A stretch of 64,000 nt of DNA from positions 16,512,676 to 16,576,675 of the forward strand of contig NC_136016.1 of NCBI RefSeq assembly GCF_048128805.1, given 5' to 3'. Of this stretch, positions 23,843 through 34,985 are shown one piece after another. The translations under genes were made by a program, and so were the position numbers. The stretch is from Centroberyx gerrardi (taxonomy: Eukaryota > Chordata > Actinopteri > Beryciformes > Berycidae). Under the pieces are notes generated by a model, which saw nothing but the letters and a program-made list of their open reading frames with translations, had not been told where the DNA came from and did not search any database. Each line of letters begins with the position of its first letter. Within the stretch, counting starts at the first letter, position 1.

Positions 23843-26800
23843 TCAGGCAGATGACACTTCCTCGTTGGGTTCTGAAAGAGACCATGAAAACATTCACAAA
23901 CTTCCTGTTGTGGCCAGTTGTGTGGCAGACTGGTGGTTTAGTTCTACCAACATATCTCAGAGGCAGAGCTGCTCTGGAGGCAGAAATAGTCGTATTGGCT
24001 GAATTAAACCTCAATGGGCGGAGCCAAAGAACCACAGTCTTTTAGTTAACTGGCAAACTTGAACGCCAAGAGCTTAGAGAGAGGCAGTACCATCACACTC
24101 AACCAGGTCCATTGTTATGTTAACTTTGTTTGGTGTTTGTAACCAAGTACGATCATTTGAGACTTGTAGCTGTGTTTTGCACTCAGTTTACACACTGAAG
24201 AACGCCTTGAGCCAAAAAGTCTGTGTTTTTCCTTCCCTGCCCCATCTTTAATAAAAGATGTCAGAAGTAATTTAGCCTACAGACTGTTATGAGTGCGAAC
24301 CACTGCTACAATTCACAAAACTTGAATGGCAAACAAGGAATTCTGATCAAAATATAAACAAAAAATATAAATGGCAACAACTTTTTTCATTCTGTCATGA
24401 TCATGGCATTCATGAGCTTGGAAGGTCAGCAGGCTATAGCTAACTAGCTTACCAAGACAGCTACAGGCCAAAGTACTGTCTCTGTATTCATAATATTCCC
24501 ATGATGTCACATGCATTTCTATCAATATGGTGCTTTACTATACACACAGCTCATTGGCTGTGGCTGTCATTTGATTACCTAATTTATTACAATCACCTGT
24601 TACTTTCCCACCAAGATGGCTGTGTGGTGTACTTGGATGGTCAGCTAGGCTAAATAGCTAATATAGATAACTTGGCATTGCTAGATTGCATTTTTTCAGT
24701 TAGTAACAAGAGTGCTAGGCTTCATTATTTATTATTATTATTTTCCTCCTCGCCTTTTTCAGTTGGCTTGAGTCTACTTACTTATACTGTAGATCTTTGG
24801 CTCCGCCCACTGAGTTTTAACTCAACTCAATTAAAACTCCAATCTGCAGATGATGTGAATGTGTATGCTCCAGTTTAGGAAGGGTTACATTATATAGCAA
24901 AAATGATGTTTCAGTGACAGATATATTGTTATATTTACTAGCAGAGTGAATTGTTATAGTTGCTCATGGCACAGCGGTGTTGTACCTGTCCATGTTCGGT
25001 AAACAGGCAGCTGGAGTGCCGGGTGTGTGATCTCCACACACACTCTCAGTCTCGCTCCCTCATCTCCTCTGGGGCCCCTCCTCAGGTTGACTCTGTTTAT
25101 GTGCAGTGCGCCTGACTCTTCCTCCCTCTCTTTGTCACTCTCATCTTCCTCCTCTGTCTTCATTTCCTCTCCCCTCTCAATGTTGTTATTCTCCCCATCC
25201 ACCTTTTCATCGATGTATTCAATTCCTTCAGCGTCAGGGTCTGTGACAGCAGCTTTTGTTTCTGCAGAGAAACGCAGACACAGAAAGTTACAAAAGAGTC
25301 ACAGAATTACAAAATCAGTTTATCGTTTAAGCCAGAATAAAGATATGAACATATTGGTGGTAAGTTAAAGACAAATACTTATTGCATGTCCATTCCTCTG
25401 TCTCTCCAGCTGTTTGTCCGTCCGACTCGGCCGGCTTGTGGACCTCTCCAGGGCGCACACGCTCCTCAGCTCCCTCTGTCCATCATCTCCTATCTCCTCC
25501 GTCTCGTTGGACACCAGCGGCGACAGGGTGTGTCCACCCGCTGCCCAGAGTAATTTGACCCTGGGGTGCCCTCCCTTCAGCAGGAGAGAGAACACACCGA
25601 CGCCTTCGCTGCTCCAACAGACCGAGAGAGATGGAGGAATGGAGGGAGCAGCTAAGGGAGAGGAAAAGAGAGAAAGTGTGTGTGAATGAGAGTTGAAACA
25701 TGGGAGGATTTGTCTGATTTTTATCCATAGACCAAGGGAGGAACATGGAATATTCAACAGAGGATTTTATCACAATATAGAAAGTTATTGACTTGTAATG
25801 ATTCATACCAATGTCGATATTTCTCCAGTGTCTCTCAATAGGCTCGAGTAGTGAACAGTGCTCCACTCTACACACAATCCCTCCCCCCCTCTCTTTTTTC
25901 TCCTGATTTGTTCCCCTTCTTCTCAGAGTGGCTGTAGCCCGGTAGAGTCTGGGATGCGTCTGTATGGGACCCCACACCTCTCCTCCCTCCATCACTTCCT
26001 CCTCTCGGTCGTCTTGCTCTCCCTCTCTCAGCTTCAGCCAGGTGACTGACAGGTTGGGAGGGTAGAAGCCTGTGATGTCACATCCCAGGGTCAAAGGTTG
26101 ATCGGGGGAAGAGGTGGAGCTGACGATCTCCGACACGCACGGCCTCTTGATGAAACCTATTGGGAATCGGGTGGAGAATTAATCTTTCTTTCTCCCGTCT
26201 TGCTTAAACATGCAAGATACAAGGCATCGACATAATAATAACAATAATAACTTAATTTTTATAGCACCATTCATACACAGAATGCAACTCAACATGCTTT
26301 ACATACAGTAAAATAAATGGATTAAAACAATTACAAGCAAAAAAAGAAAAAAAGAAAGATAAAAATAGGTAAGTAAGGACAATAATAAATACCTATATAC
26401 CTAGATACCTATGATTTACCGCGTTCCAGTGTAGGAATGACCCTCTATGCCTATACAACTTATAAATATTACACTCTTCTCTACTCTATCAATACTCTAC
26501 ATACTCTAATACAGATTTTTCCCTTTGTTACTCTCGTTGTCTACTCTCTACTCCAGATTCAGCCTCCCTCTCACCTCTGGTCTCGCGGGTGACCGGCTGT
26601 TTGAGGGCGATGTGGTGGACGCTGACCCACACCTTGGTGCCTCCCTTCTCCAGCTCGCTGCGGGGCAGCTTACACTGGCTGGAGGCTGAGAAGAAGCCCT
26701 CAGCGTCAGGTCGAGGGGAGGACAGGGCCTGGGAGGCCACGGGGCTCAGCTCGCCGCCCTGGCAGAACCAGCGGAAGGTGATGATGTCTGGGTGGAAGTG

Positions 26801-29800
26801 GGAGGCCTGGACGGTCAGGGAGATGATATCTGGAGGAGAGAAATTGGAGGGATATAGAATTAAGAGGGGAAGCACTTTTTATAGAACCATGACAGGAGGA
26901 TCTACTGTTTGCTGTACCTGAGTCATCCGCTGTCTCCGCTAGCTGAATTTCAGACACTTCTGGGGCAGCTGAAAGAAAACGTTGACAGAAAATTCAGTTA
27001 TAGTATTTGTGATAATCATTATCACAGCTACAGCAGGCCAAGCGGACAAGAGACAATCTTTCCTCACCTAGAATTGTAAACTTCTCCGACACCCTCTCCA
27101 CCACCACCTTGTCCTTCCCTATGTAGGACACCTGACACTTAAACACGGCGCCCTTGTGGAGTGAGATGCGGGGGATGAAGGTGAGCGAGGAGAGCAGCTG
27201 CTGGGTGCCGGTTCCTGAGGAGTGCAGCGGCCCCTGGGTGTGCAGCTTGTAGTAACCCATCTCGTCTCTGGAGGGCAGGAGAGGACCCTTCTCCGACACT
27301 GGGGAGGTGAGAGTGAGACCGTAGGGCAGATGGATGGTGGTTAGGGGGTTATAGAGGCAGTTAAAGTTAGTTTTGGAGGGTCCTATGTGCGTTAGGTTGT
27401 TATTTGTTAGCAGCATTAAAGTGTAAAAGAGAAAACACAGTAAGTCTCAGGAGCAGAAATACAAAGCAGACAGTTAAGTCACACTGCTATTTCATGTGTT
27501 ATCATTCATTTGCCACTGCTCTGTATTTAAAGTATTCTAATGAAATGAATCCAAATACATTTCCCAATCCCTGTCTTCCTGAATCGATTATTCATTAGTA
27601 CCTCTGATTATCTGGATATTTTGTGGCCCTCCTACCTGTGAATGAGGTGTCGGAGATAGGGGTGTCATTGAGGAACCATGCAGTCTGGACCCGGTCCACC
27701 CTCCTGCCCTCGATGCTCACTGTCACCCTGCCCTTGTGACCCACAATCACCCGCGGAGGGAGGATGACCCCTGATACATTCAGAGACTTCTGTTTTTCTG
27801 AGGCAGGGCGAGGGGGAGAGAGATAGAGGGAATAACAAGAGTCAGTGAGAAAAAAGAGGTGGGGCGGCAGGCATTGTGCAATATTTACAGGGGTTGCTCA
27901 AGCTACGCAAGCTATGCATGCGGTTCAGTATTCAGGTTCAGCACATTTTCCTCACAGCCTTTTGGACCTAGTGCCGATGAATTCCACTGTTCAATATATT
28001 GCGCATACTGTTGGTTTCATGGCATGGCAGGATCTGACTCACCATCCCTTCTCCTCCATGAAAAGCCGAAGCAGAGCAGGAAGACCAGAACCAGAGAGAT
28101 GCACATCAGAGCGACAGATGCTTTGGCTGATTTAGTCAGCACTGGATCTTTATCTGAGAGGGAACAGAAAGAGAGAAGGGAGCTGGGCGAGATTCCTAGA
28201 CCTTACCACAACAATCCCACTACTTCCTCTTCTACTACTACTACTACTACTATTTCCTCTGCTACTATTACTTCTACTGCCACTACATTATTACTATTAG
28301 CAGTAGCACTAGTAGTATGTTCTTGAGGAAGCATTACAGTATGAACCCCATAAGAGCATAACAACATTTTATCTCATGGGTTATTTCGACCAGTCAAATC
28401 AAATGTAAATCTAACCTGGTGGGTCCAGTTCTTCCAGGTAGGCGGAGCCGTGGACTGGGTGTGTCACCCCAGGTTGATCGACCACACACCCCACCCGCCC
28501 GGCCTCCTCCCTCTGCTCCGGGCTCAAAGTGTAATAGCGCCTGGTTCTGTAGGTCCCATCGGGGCCCTGCTCCGTCCCCGGGGGCTCGGGGAGGACGGTG
28601 CCGTTTTGAAGCCAGGACACAGACACTTCCTCTGGGTAGAAACCCTCAATGTCACAATACAGAGTGAGGGGAGCGCTGCGGGAGGCCGAGGGCACGGCAG
28701 ACAGTCTGACCGCAGGGAGATCTGAGGAGAGGGAAGAGAGGGTGAAGATAAAAGTATTTAAATCTTGTTGGCTTAATTAGGCAGCACAAATTGTTGTCGG
28801 TCATCATCGCAATTCACTTACAGCAATCAATCACTAATATTCAGATTGATGGCCAGATTTACCACAAGAATGTAAGCCAAAGACAGATGCCGAAGAAAAA
28901 AAAACCCCAAAAACAAAGGGAAAGATATTATGCAACCTTTTGATCCCTTTAAAATATCCGGCATGTGCCATAAGATGTGACCTGTGTGCAACAAATAGCG
29001 ACCAAACAGATTGTCCTGTCACTCACAGGTGATGTTGAGTTGGAAGTCCAGGACTTGATGACTGCCAGCATGTGCGACCTTGCAGCCAAAGGTCACATTC
29101 TGGTCCTCCTGGGAGGGGTAGAAGGTCAGGTTGCCCACAGCGCTGTAGTAGCCATCTGCAGTCTGTTCACCTTCAACCTGGTGGGGAGGACGAATCACGC
29201 GGCCATCTCTGGTCCAGGAGAAAGAGACGGGAGGAGGGTAGAAACCGTCCGCGCGACACTCAATCTGGCTCTCCGTCTCCAACACCACCCACTGCTGAGG
29301 GATCAGGAGAGTGGGGGAAGCTAAAACAGGGGGAAAGAAAGAAAAATTTGGGGAAAAAGAGGGGGGAAAAGAGTTCAAGCTCCAAAACTATGTCTCAGTC
29401 CTCAACTGACTGCTGAAAAACCAACATCAACTGAACAAAGACATACCCAGGATACTCAGAGTGACATTACTGGAGCGCAGCTTAGTGGCGTTGTAGCTGA
29501 CGGTGCAGTCATACACCCCCTGCAGGTTGAGACTGGCTTTCAGGACGGTCAGTGAGAAGTTCCCATTGACAAACTGACTGGTGTCCCAGCTGAAGCCGTC
29601 CTTTATTTCCCTCGCTGCTTCTCCGAATGAGGCAATGCCAGAGCCATTAGTTACCCAGCTGACCTCAATGAGAGACTCGTCTATTTCACCCCCCTCTGCA
29701 GAGGGAGGGAGTGTGACATTGCAGGGGAGGATGGCACTCGTATTCGGGCTGGCCTTCACTTCAGTTGGAGAAGCTGTAAGCAGAGAAAGATAGTGTTAGG

Positions 29801-31633
29801 AAGGGGAGAAAATGAAAGAGCCTTTGCTGAACAGCAGTCACTGAGCCCCCTTGTCTATACTGGGACAAGGAGAGTCTGTAACATTATATTGAGGAGATTG
29901 TATGAACTCTTGGTGAAATGAGCCTTTAATATTAGGCTTATTGGCTGGATTTGAAGAGTCTGGTCCTGAACTGTAGCTGAGGATGTCGATCAAAAATACA
30001 TTCCTGTCCAACCAAAGGGGCAACTAATTTAAATGAAATTAAAATTAAATTATTTGTTTGTGTGGAGCTTGGTCAACAGACACTTTGCAAGAGTTAAATG
30101 TTCCTACATATAGTATTTTAAGAAGTGTCGTGAGCTGTCATCTGTGTCACTCAAGCTGAGGATGTGGTCAGCTCGCCTACAGTGTTCTATATCAGCTGCA
30201 CTTCTTTTTTTAGCACAGTTATTACCATTAGAACAATAGAATTCGAACAATAAAATACCTTTCGACCTGGGCAAATAGCATTGTGTTTATTTATATTGGC
30301 ACATGTCATAAACCTGGAAGAATAGTGATAAGGAATTTTGAGTCAGGGGTTTCATGAAAATTTCCATTTCACATTCTCACCTTTCAAGTCTTTGAAGTCA
30401 AAAGTTTCAACACACTTTCTTGAATTTTGTGACATACTTCAGGGTAAATACAAAGTCTTTCAGCTAGGTCTGGCCCCGCTATATCAGCTTAATCAATAAC
30501 TAGTACAATAAATATTTGTTGGCAGGTATAGAGACAAGCAATGGAAAACTTTCTCTCTGAAGTGTTTATGTTGCAGCTTGTTAAGAGTGACAGATGGGCA
30601 GATCATAGCAGGATGACAGGGAGGAAAAGAACAAGTGAGGGAGTTTTAACAGACATGATTGATGCTCTATGCGAAGGTGATTAAGTGTCTAACTGTCTAG
30701 TGCTGATTATAAAAGTATGAATATTCACAATTAACAGAAAACAGGAGACTGATCCACCAAGGAGGGGACGCTTATTTCACCTTGTGGTCTGGATTTAGAC
30801 TGATTTAAGAGGAATTTAGGACATTCAGGTCAATCCAGAGCATTTGCTTCTAAATTATTTCAATTTGGAAGAAAAATTATGGGTTGATAATGTTAAGAAT
30901 ATACTTTACGCTGTTTGTAATAGTAATGATCCATTAGAAATGAAGTGCGGAGCCCACATTTTTGGATACTGTGGAACGAAACATTTTAAACTGAATGAAA
31001 GCAAGCGGCTGACAATGCTATTGGCCTATATGGATTTTAGATTTCTTATATGGAAACTTCCATTCTGAAAGTATACAAAGTGATTTAATGTCCAAACAGT
31101 AACTCTTACACGACTAGTTTCTGAAAATGCAGGCACATGTGAATAGTATTACACTGTTATAGTCCAATATCGTTACTGGTCCTAGTCGTTAACTGGTCCA
31201 GTTTGAAGTTGACTTTCTATTAAAATAAAATCAGGGAAATGTCATGAATTCTGGTCAGGTGCATGTTGACCCTGACATGACTGAATATGACCAACATGCA
31301 CCATCAGGTCCAATTCTTTTACACTTATGTCACCTCCCACCTTATAAAACCAGTACAAGCTCAACACGGTCTCATTATTGATTTGCAATAAGATTATCAG
31401 AAAACATCGTTGTTGCAACCCTCCCATTCAGAGTCCACCTGAGAAAGCCGAATGCCTACATTTCCCAATTCCACCTGGTCAGCTCACGTTTACGCAAACC
31501 AGAGCATTACCTAAAAAAAACACAAAAAAGCCCAATGCAGGCTTTTTATCATGCCTGTGAGGTTGATGACACAATACTCACCATGCTTTATGAGAGTCAG
31601 GAGGTAGACATAGAGGAGGACTTTACACCGCAT
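23843..31633 (-). CDS. Ig-superfamily protein V-C1-C1-TM followed by four more Ig units
   Basis: Thirteen exons join in phase 1 throughout: 31582-31633, 29447-29773, 29027-29320, 28416-28721, 28043-28153, 27636-27797, 27068-27298, 26918-26968, 26575-26829, 25809-26156, 25379-25651, 24986-25261, 23843-23871; 904 residues. Order: signal peptide (MRCKVLLYVYLLTLIKH); IgV (AILPCNVTL, GVYDCTVSY); C1 (IECRADGFYPPPVSFSW, FGCKVAH); C1 (LYCDIEGFYPEEVSVSW, VGCVVDQ); membrane segment (SVALMCISLVLVFLLCFGFS) followed by WRRR; a V-like domain split over two exons; a 17-residue linker; a C1-like domain lacking both core cysteines; a normal C1 (LGCDITGFYPPNLSVTW, VCRVEH); a C1-like domain split over two exons with an acidic insert; and a short tail. 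The C1 domains resemble tapasin, SIRP and MHC-type domains; I cannot name an ortholog. The last exon is the least certain: without that splice the frame stops at 24954. Confidence 0.72.
26225..26400. repeat. Interspersed repeat fragment in the Ig gene intron
   Basis: The stretch TTTTTATAGCACCATTCATA...CATGCTTTACATA is of a kind common in fish genomes, where it occurs as short dispersed copies. Not assigned to a family. Confidence 0.35.
28043..28153 (-). other. Transmembrane exon (phase 1-1, 111 nt) in the middle of the Ig array
   Basis: Encodes 37 residues: DKDPVLTKSAKA, a 20-residue hydrophobic helix and the stop-transfer cluster WRRR. Both borders are phase 1, so skipping it keeps the frame and would give a soluble or luminal product carrying all Ig units. 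Confidence 0.8.
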
Positions 31634-31659
31634 GGCCAGGCTTGTCTTGAGACGAAGTT

Positions 31660-31690
31660 CTTATCATCAGCCCCTCTCGCACTCTTATAT
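31660..31690 (-). promoter_or_regulatory. TATA promoter of the Ig-superfamily gene
   Basis: CTATATAAGAG on the minus strand (core 31683-31690) lies 50-57 bases upstream of the ATG at 31633, giving a very short leader starting near 31660. Confidence 0.65.
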
Positions 31691-32179
31691 AGAGCTGTGA
31701 GGTGACAGTGGGCGGGCTCGTCTTGCCAGAGGGGAAATAAGAAATATTGTCCCTAGGCCTCACAGGAGAGAAAGGAGGCCCTTGATATGTGTATGTCCAG
31801 CTGTAAAAAAAACGAGGACTGATAGAGCGAGGAGAGCAAAAGCGAGGGAGGAAAAGGAGGGAGATGTGCAGGGAAAGCGGTCACTTAAAATTCAGATGGG
31901 GCTCTGGCCAAGGTTTTGGGGCTACTTTACATTGGTGCAGTGTTGCCGTGAACAAACAGTGAGGGCGATCCCACTGAGCTTATGTGGGCAAACACTCAAG
32001 CGAGAATACCCCTCTTTTCTATCCGGAGGAAAGTTACTGTAGTGTTGCGTTTTGGAGAGAAAGAAGAGAAGAAAAGGGAGAGGGGTTCACAGCTTCTTCT
32101 CTGATCCGGCTCTGCGCTATCTCCCCGGACAGATCGCTGCCATGATCGCTCCCTCTGATTGTAGTTAAACTTTAGCCAG

Positions 32180-32271
32180 AAGAGGGGGGTGAAGCCATAA
32201 ATGATTTAGTTCAAACTTCAAGTCAAGTGCTTGAAGTTTGAACTAAATCATTTACGCCTTCACCCCCCTCT
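32180..32271. repeat. Near-perfect inverted repeat, arms about 42 bp
   Basis: Arms 32180-32222 (AGAGGGGGGTGAAGCCATAA...) and 32230-32271 (reverse complement) are separated by about 7 bases. Only one or two positions differ. Nearby open frames do not explain it. Confidence 0.85.
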
Positions 32272-32299
32272 GAATATTCATTAACTTGATTAGCTATTT

Positions 32300-34430
32300 A
32301 AAAAGGTTTCACTTAGCACTTAATTGGTCTTCACACACACATCAGTCACTGAATGTGGGTTAAATTCTTGTTTGGGCATCTGTCTCACTGACTGTCAGTT
32401 ATCGTATTGTATTGTTGCCTTTGACAGTTTTCCTTTCTCTTGTTCCCTCTCTGCTATGCTTTGCTTTAGGTTGAAACAAAAGCCAGGCTTGGGGATTAAA
32501 AGAGGTGATAAATACACTCCATTTCTCTGTGTTCGTTTGTTTTTGGCGGCTTGTGTTTGAGGGTCCCCCATGGCTCTCTCTGATTCTATGTCTTGTTTTC
32601 TCTTCTTTCTTTCCCTGACACTGTTATTCCTTTCATCTGGGTAAGATGGAGTGCACTTCAGGAGGGTCGGAGAAGAGGAGGGACATGAGGGTTTGATGGA
32701 GGGAAAGCCAGCTGATGCAAGGACTGAACTAACGTGAACTCAAGTGTCTTGAACAAGTTTTATCTTTCACTGTGTTTGGATCGTGAGCACTTAAAGATTT
32801 GTTTTATCCCTGAGTGTCAAAAAAGTGCAATTCAATCAGTTCCTGAACTGCTGACGATAAATAACGTAAAGTCAAAAAAAGACTGGCACCTGTGAACATA
32901 ATTATTGTGATAGAGTACTAACAAATGATGTAATGATGATATCCACAACAATTAATGATGGTCTGCTGGAGGCAGTAATTAAGGCATGTATTTTTTTCTG
33001 ATGTAACAGAAAAGAGGATATAAAACTACTATGTCTCTGACATTTTCACAACAAGTCAACAGCTTGTAAAGAATCACAATGAATGAACAATATCAGGCAT
33101 ACAAACTAATAAACTCAAAATCCAACAGTGTTTGTGTGCAGATAAATGGTCACAGTGTTTTTTGTCCAATGGACTTTGAGTGTAAAAAAAACACAGCCAC
33201 AGCTCAAAAATGTGTATAGCATGCACATTGTGAAATAAGCTAAGCAGGTTTTGTACATTATTCCTTTGTACATCTCTCAAAGTGAAACAGAAGACACACA
33301 GCTTGGAGATCTGAGTTTCATCCTACCAAGGATAGTGAAATCATGTCATCTTGGAGATCAGCCTTTTAAATAAGTCATTTCAAGGTACAGTATGCATACT
33401 TTTGTCAAACTATATATTTTATAGTAACTGGGAAATTATGTCAGGGCTTAGAAAAGCCTCCGAAACAGCATTTAAAGGAGAATATAGCACTGTATTTCAG
33501 CTTCGAAATACGTGATTTCGATGACGTGGGACGATTTGGCTCGTAACAGTGAACATCTACTACTGTCACCAACGAGCCAGAAACATGAAAAATTGCTCTG
33601 ACCTCTAATCTTTGACGTCACACTAACGTGCGGCTCTATAGATACAGTCAGCGAGACAGGAACACACACAACAGTGTCATACCCGCTCCCCTCTGCTACC
33701 GCTGTAGAGTAACACAATGCTCGACGACCATAGTTTGCTACACAAGAACACTGAATTTGGGAAACTTATTAGCCTTTTATTATGGACTGGATTTGAACGT
33801 TTGGACCAGAAAATATTCTGACTTGATCATTTTGTGGTGCAAAGCCAGCCCTGCAAAACCATTAGAGAAAACATTGTGTGCCTACAGTTTGTCATGTTTT
33901 TCTACGGCAGTCGAGTCCATTCTATTCAATTTTTCCATTTGACATTGCCTATCAGGCACTGGTTGGTTTTCTCGCACGCTGACTCGTCCACGCCCCGCCC
34001 CTCATCTATGACTGTACACTGACTGCATTGATCAAGAATTAATTGGAAAAGATGAAGAAGGTGAAGTATAGTGCTTGAAGAGGACTAAAAAGGTTCAGGT
34101 ACTCTACGTATTGGCCTTTCAGTGAGCGCAATGGGCAAGACCTGGTATTGGCATCTAGTATAAGATAGGCTGCTACCAGTCAGCATTATTGATGTTCACA
34201 TATTTTTCTGTATTAAAAGCAATTGTTAACTATGTCCTGTGAGAACCTTATAACTCTAATTTTGTTGATTTTCATGTTTTAACTTCAGCTGAAGGATTAC
34301 ATGTTCCTGTATGGATTGAGAAAATTACCCTTGGGCTTATGAAACTCTTTCAAAACCCCACTAACTCAAAACTGCCTGGTGGTCAAGCTAAAAACAAGGT
34401 CGTCATTTTTCACCCTTTTTTCCTACATCT
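32300..34430. other. Intergenic spacer between the Ig gene and the proteases
   Basis: No gene recognised. The block at about 33470-34020 is less AT-rich, with several CpG and TGACGTCA-like words, and may be an old repeat, but no terminal repeats were established. Confidence 0.45.
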
Positions 34431-34439
34431 GGTTTCTAT

Positions 34440-34820
34440 TTGAAGAAAGCCAAAAGATGCCTTCAACCCACAATCTCTGTTGTCAGCTGTCCAACATGGC
34501 AGTGGATCTGTAATAGTATGAACAGCCATCTACTGGGAGGCCATTTTACAGGATAAGTGTCCCCTCAACACCATGCCTCCATACACACTGCTAACCAAAT
34601 TCAAGAGTGGTTTCATGAGCACCAGGATGAAACCAAGCTTACCTGCGATCTCCAATCACCACATCTAAACACCATGGAACCTTTATGGGAACTTGTGGAA
34701 ATTTCACCTCCTTCATCCATCAAAGAGCTGACGGCTTTCATTGTTGAAGCATAATACAATGCCTCACAACATACAGTTCACCACCTGTATGACAGCATTC
34801 TAACATTGACGCTGACCTAA
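34440..34820 (+). mobile_element. Decayed Tc1/mariner transposase C-terminal fragment
   Basis: The frame at 34557-34754 contains ASIHTANQIQEWFHEHQDE and LQSPHLNTMEPLWELVE, matching the Tc1 pattern HTA..V..WF and SPDLNPIE.LW with the catalytic D of SPDLN changed to H. Truncated; no terminal repeats found. Confidence 0.65.
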
Positions 34821-34985
34821 AGTCAACCTGTTGTTTGGCTTCCCTGTTCCTGTAAGGCGTGGCACTCGCTGACTGGCAGTCTGAAGTTGTGTGTAGTTTG
34901 GAAACAGTTCAGAGTGAACGGAGAGATTAACGTAAGACTGAACAGAAAGACTCCCCATCCCCACTACTGAACAAACTGTGAGAGC

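Noticed and set aside
26528-26957. Alternative-frame proteins over the Ig exons
   Set aside because: They lack Ig core residues and cross splice sites; only the phase-1 frame gives Ig folds in every exon.
24954-28100. Splitting the Ig gene into two genes at the membrane exon
   Set aside because: Only a 245-bp intron separates the halves, the phase matches, and no poly(A) signal, promoter or signal peptide was seen between them. Kept as the main alternative to test.
33470-34025. Possible gene or CpG-rich promoter
   Set aside because: Short frames without splice partners; CpG words alone are not enough.
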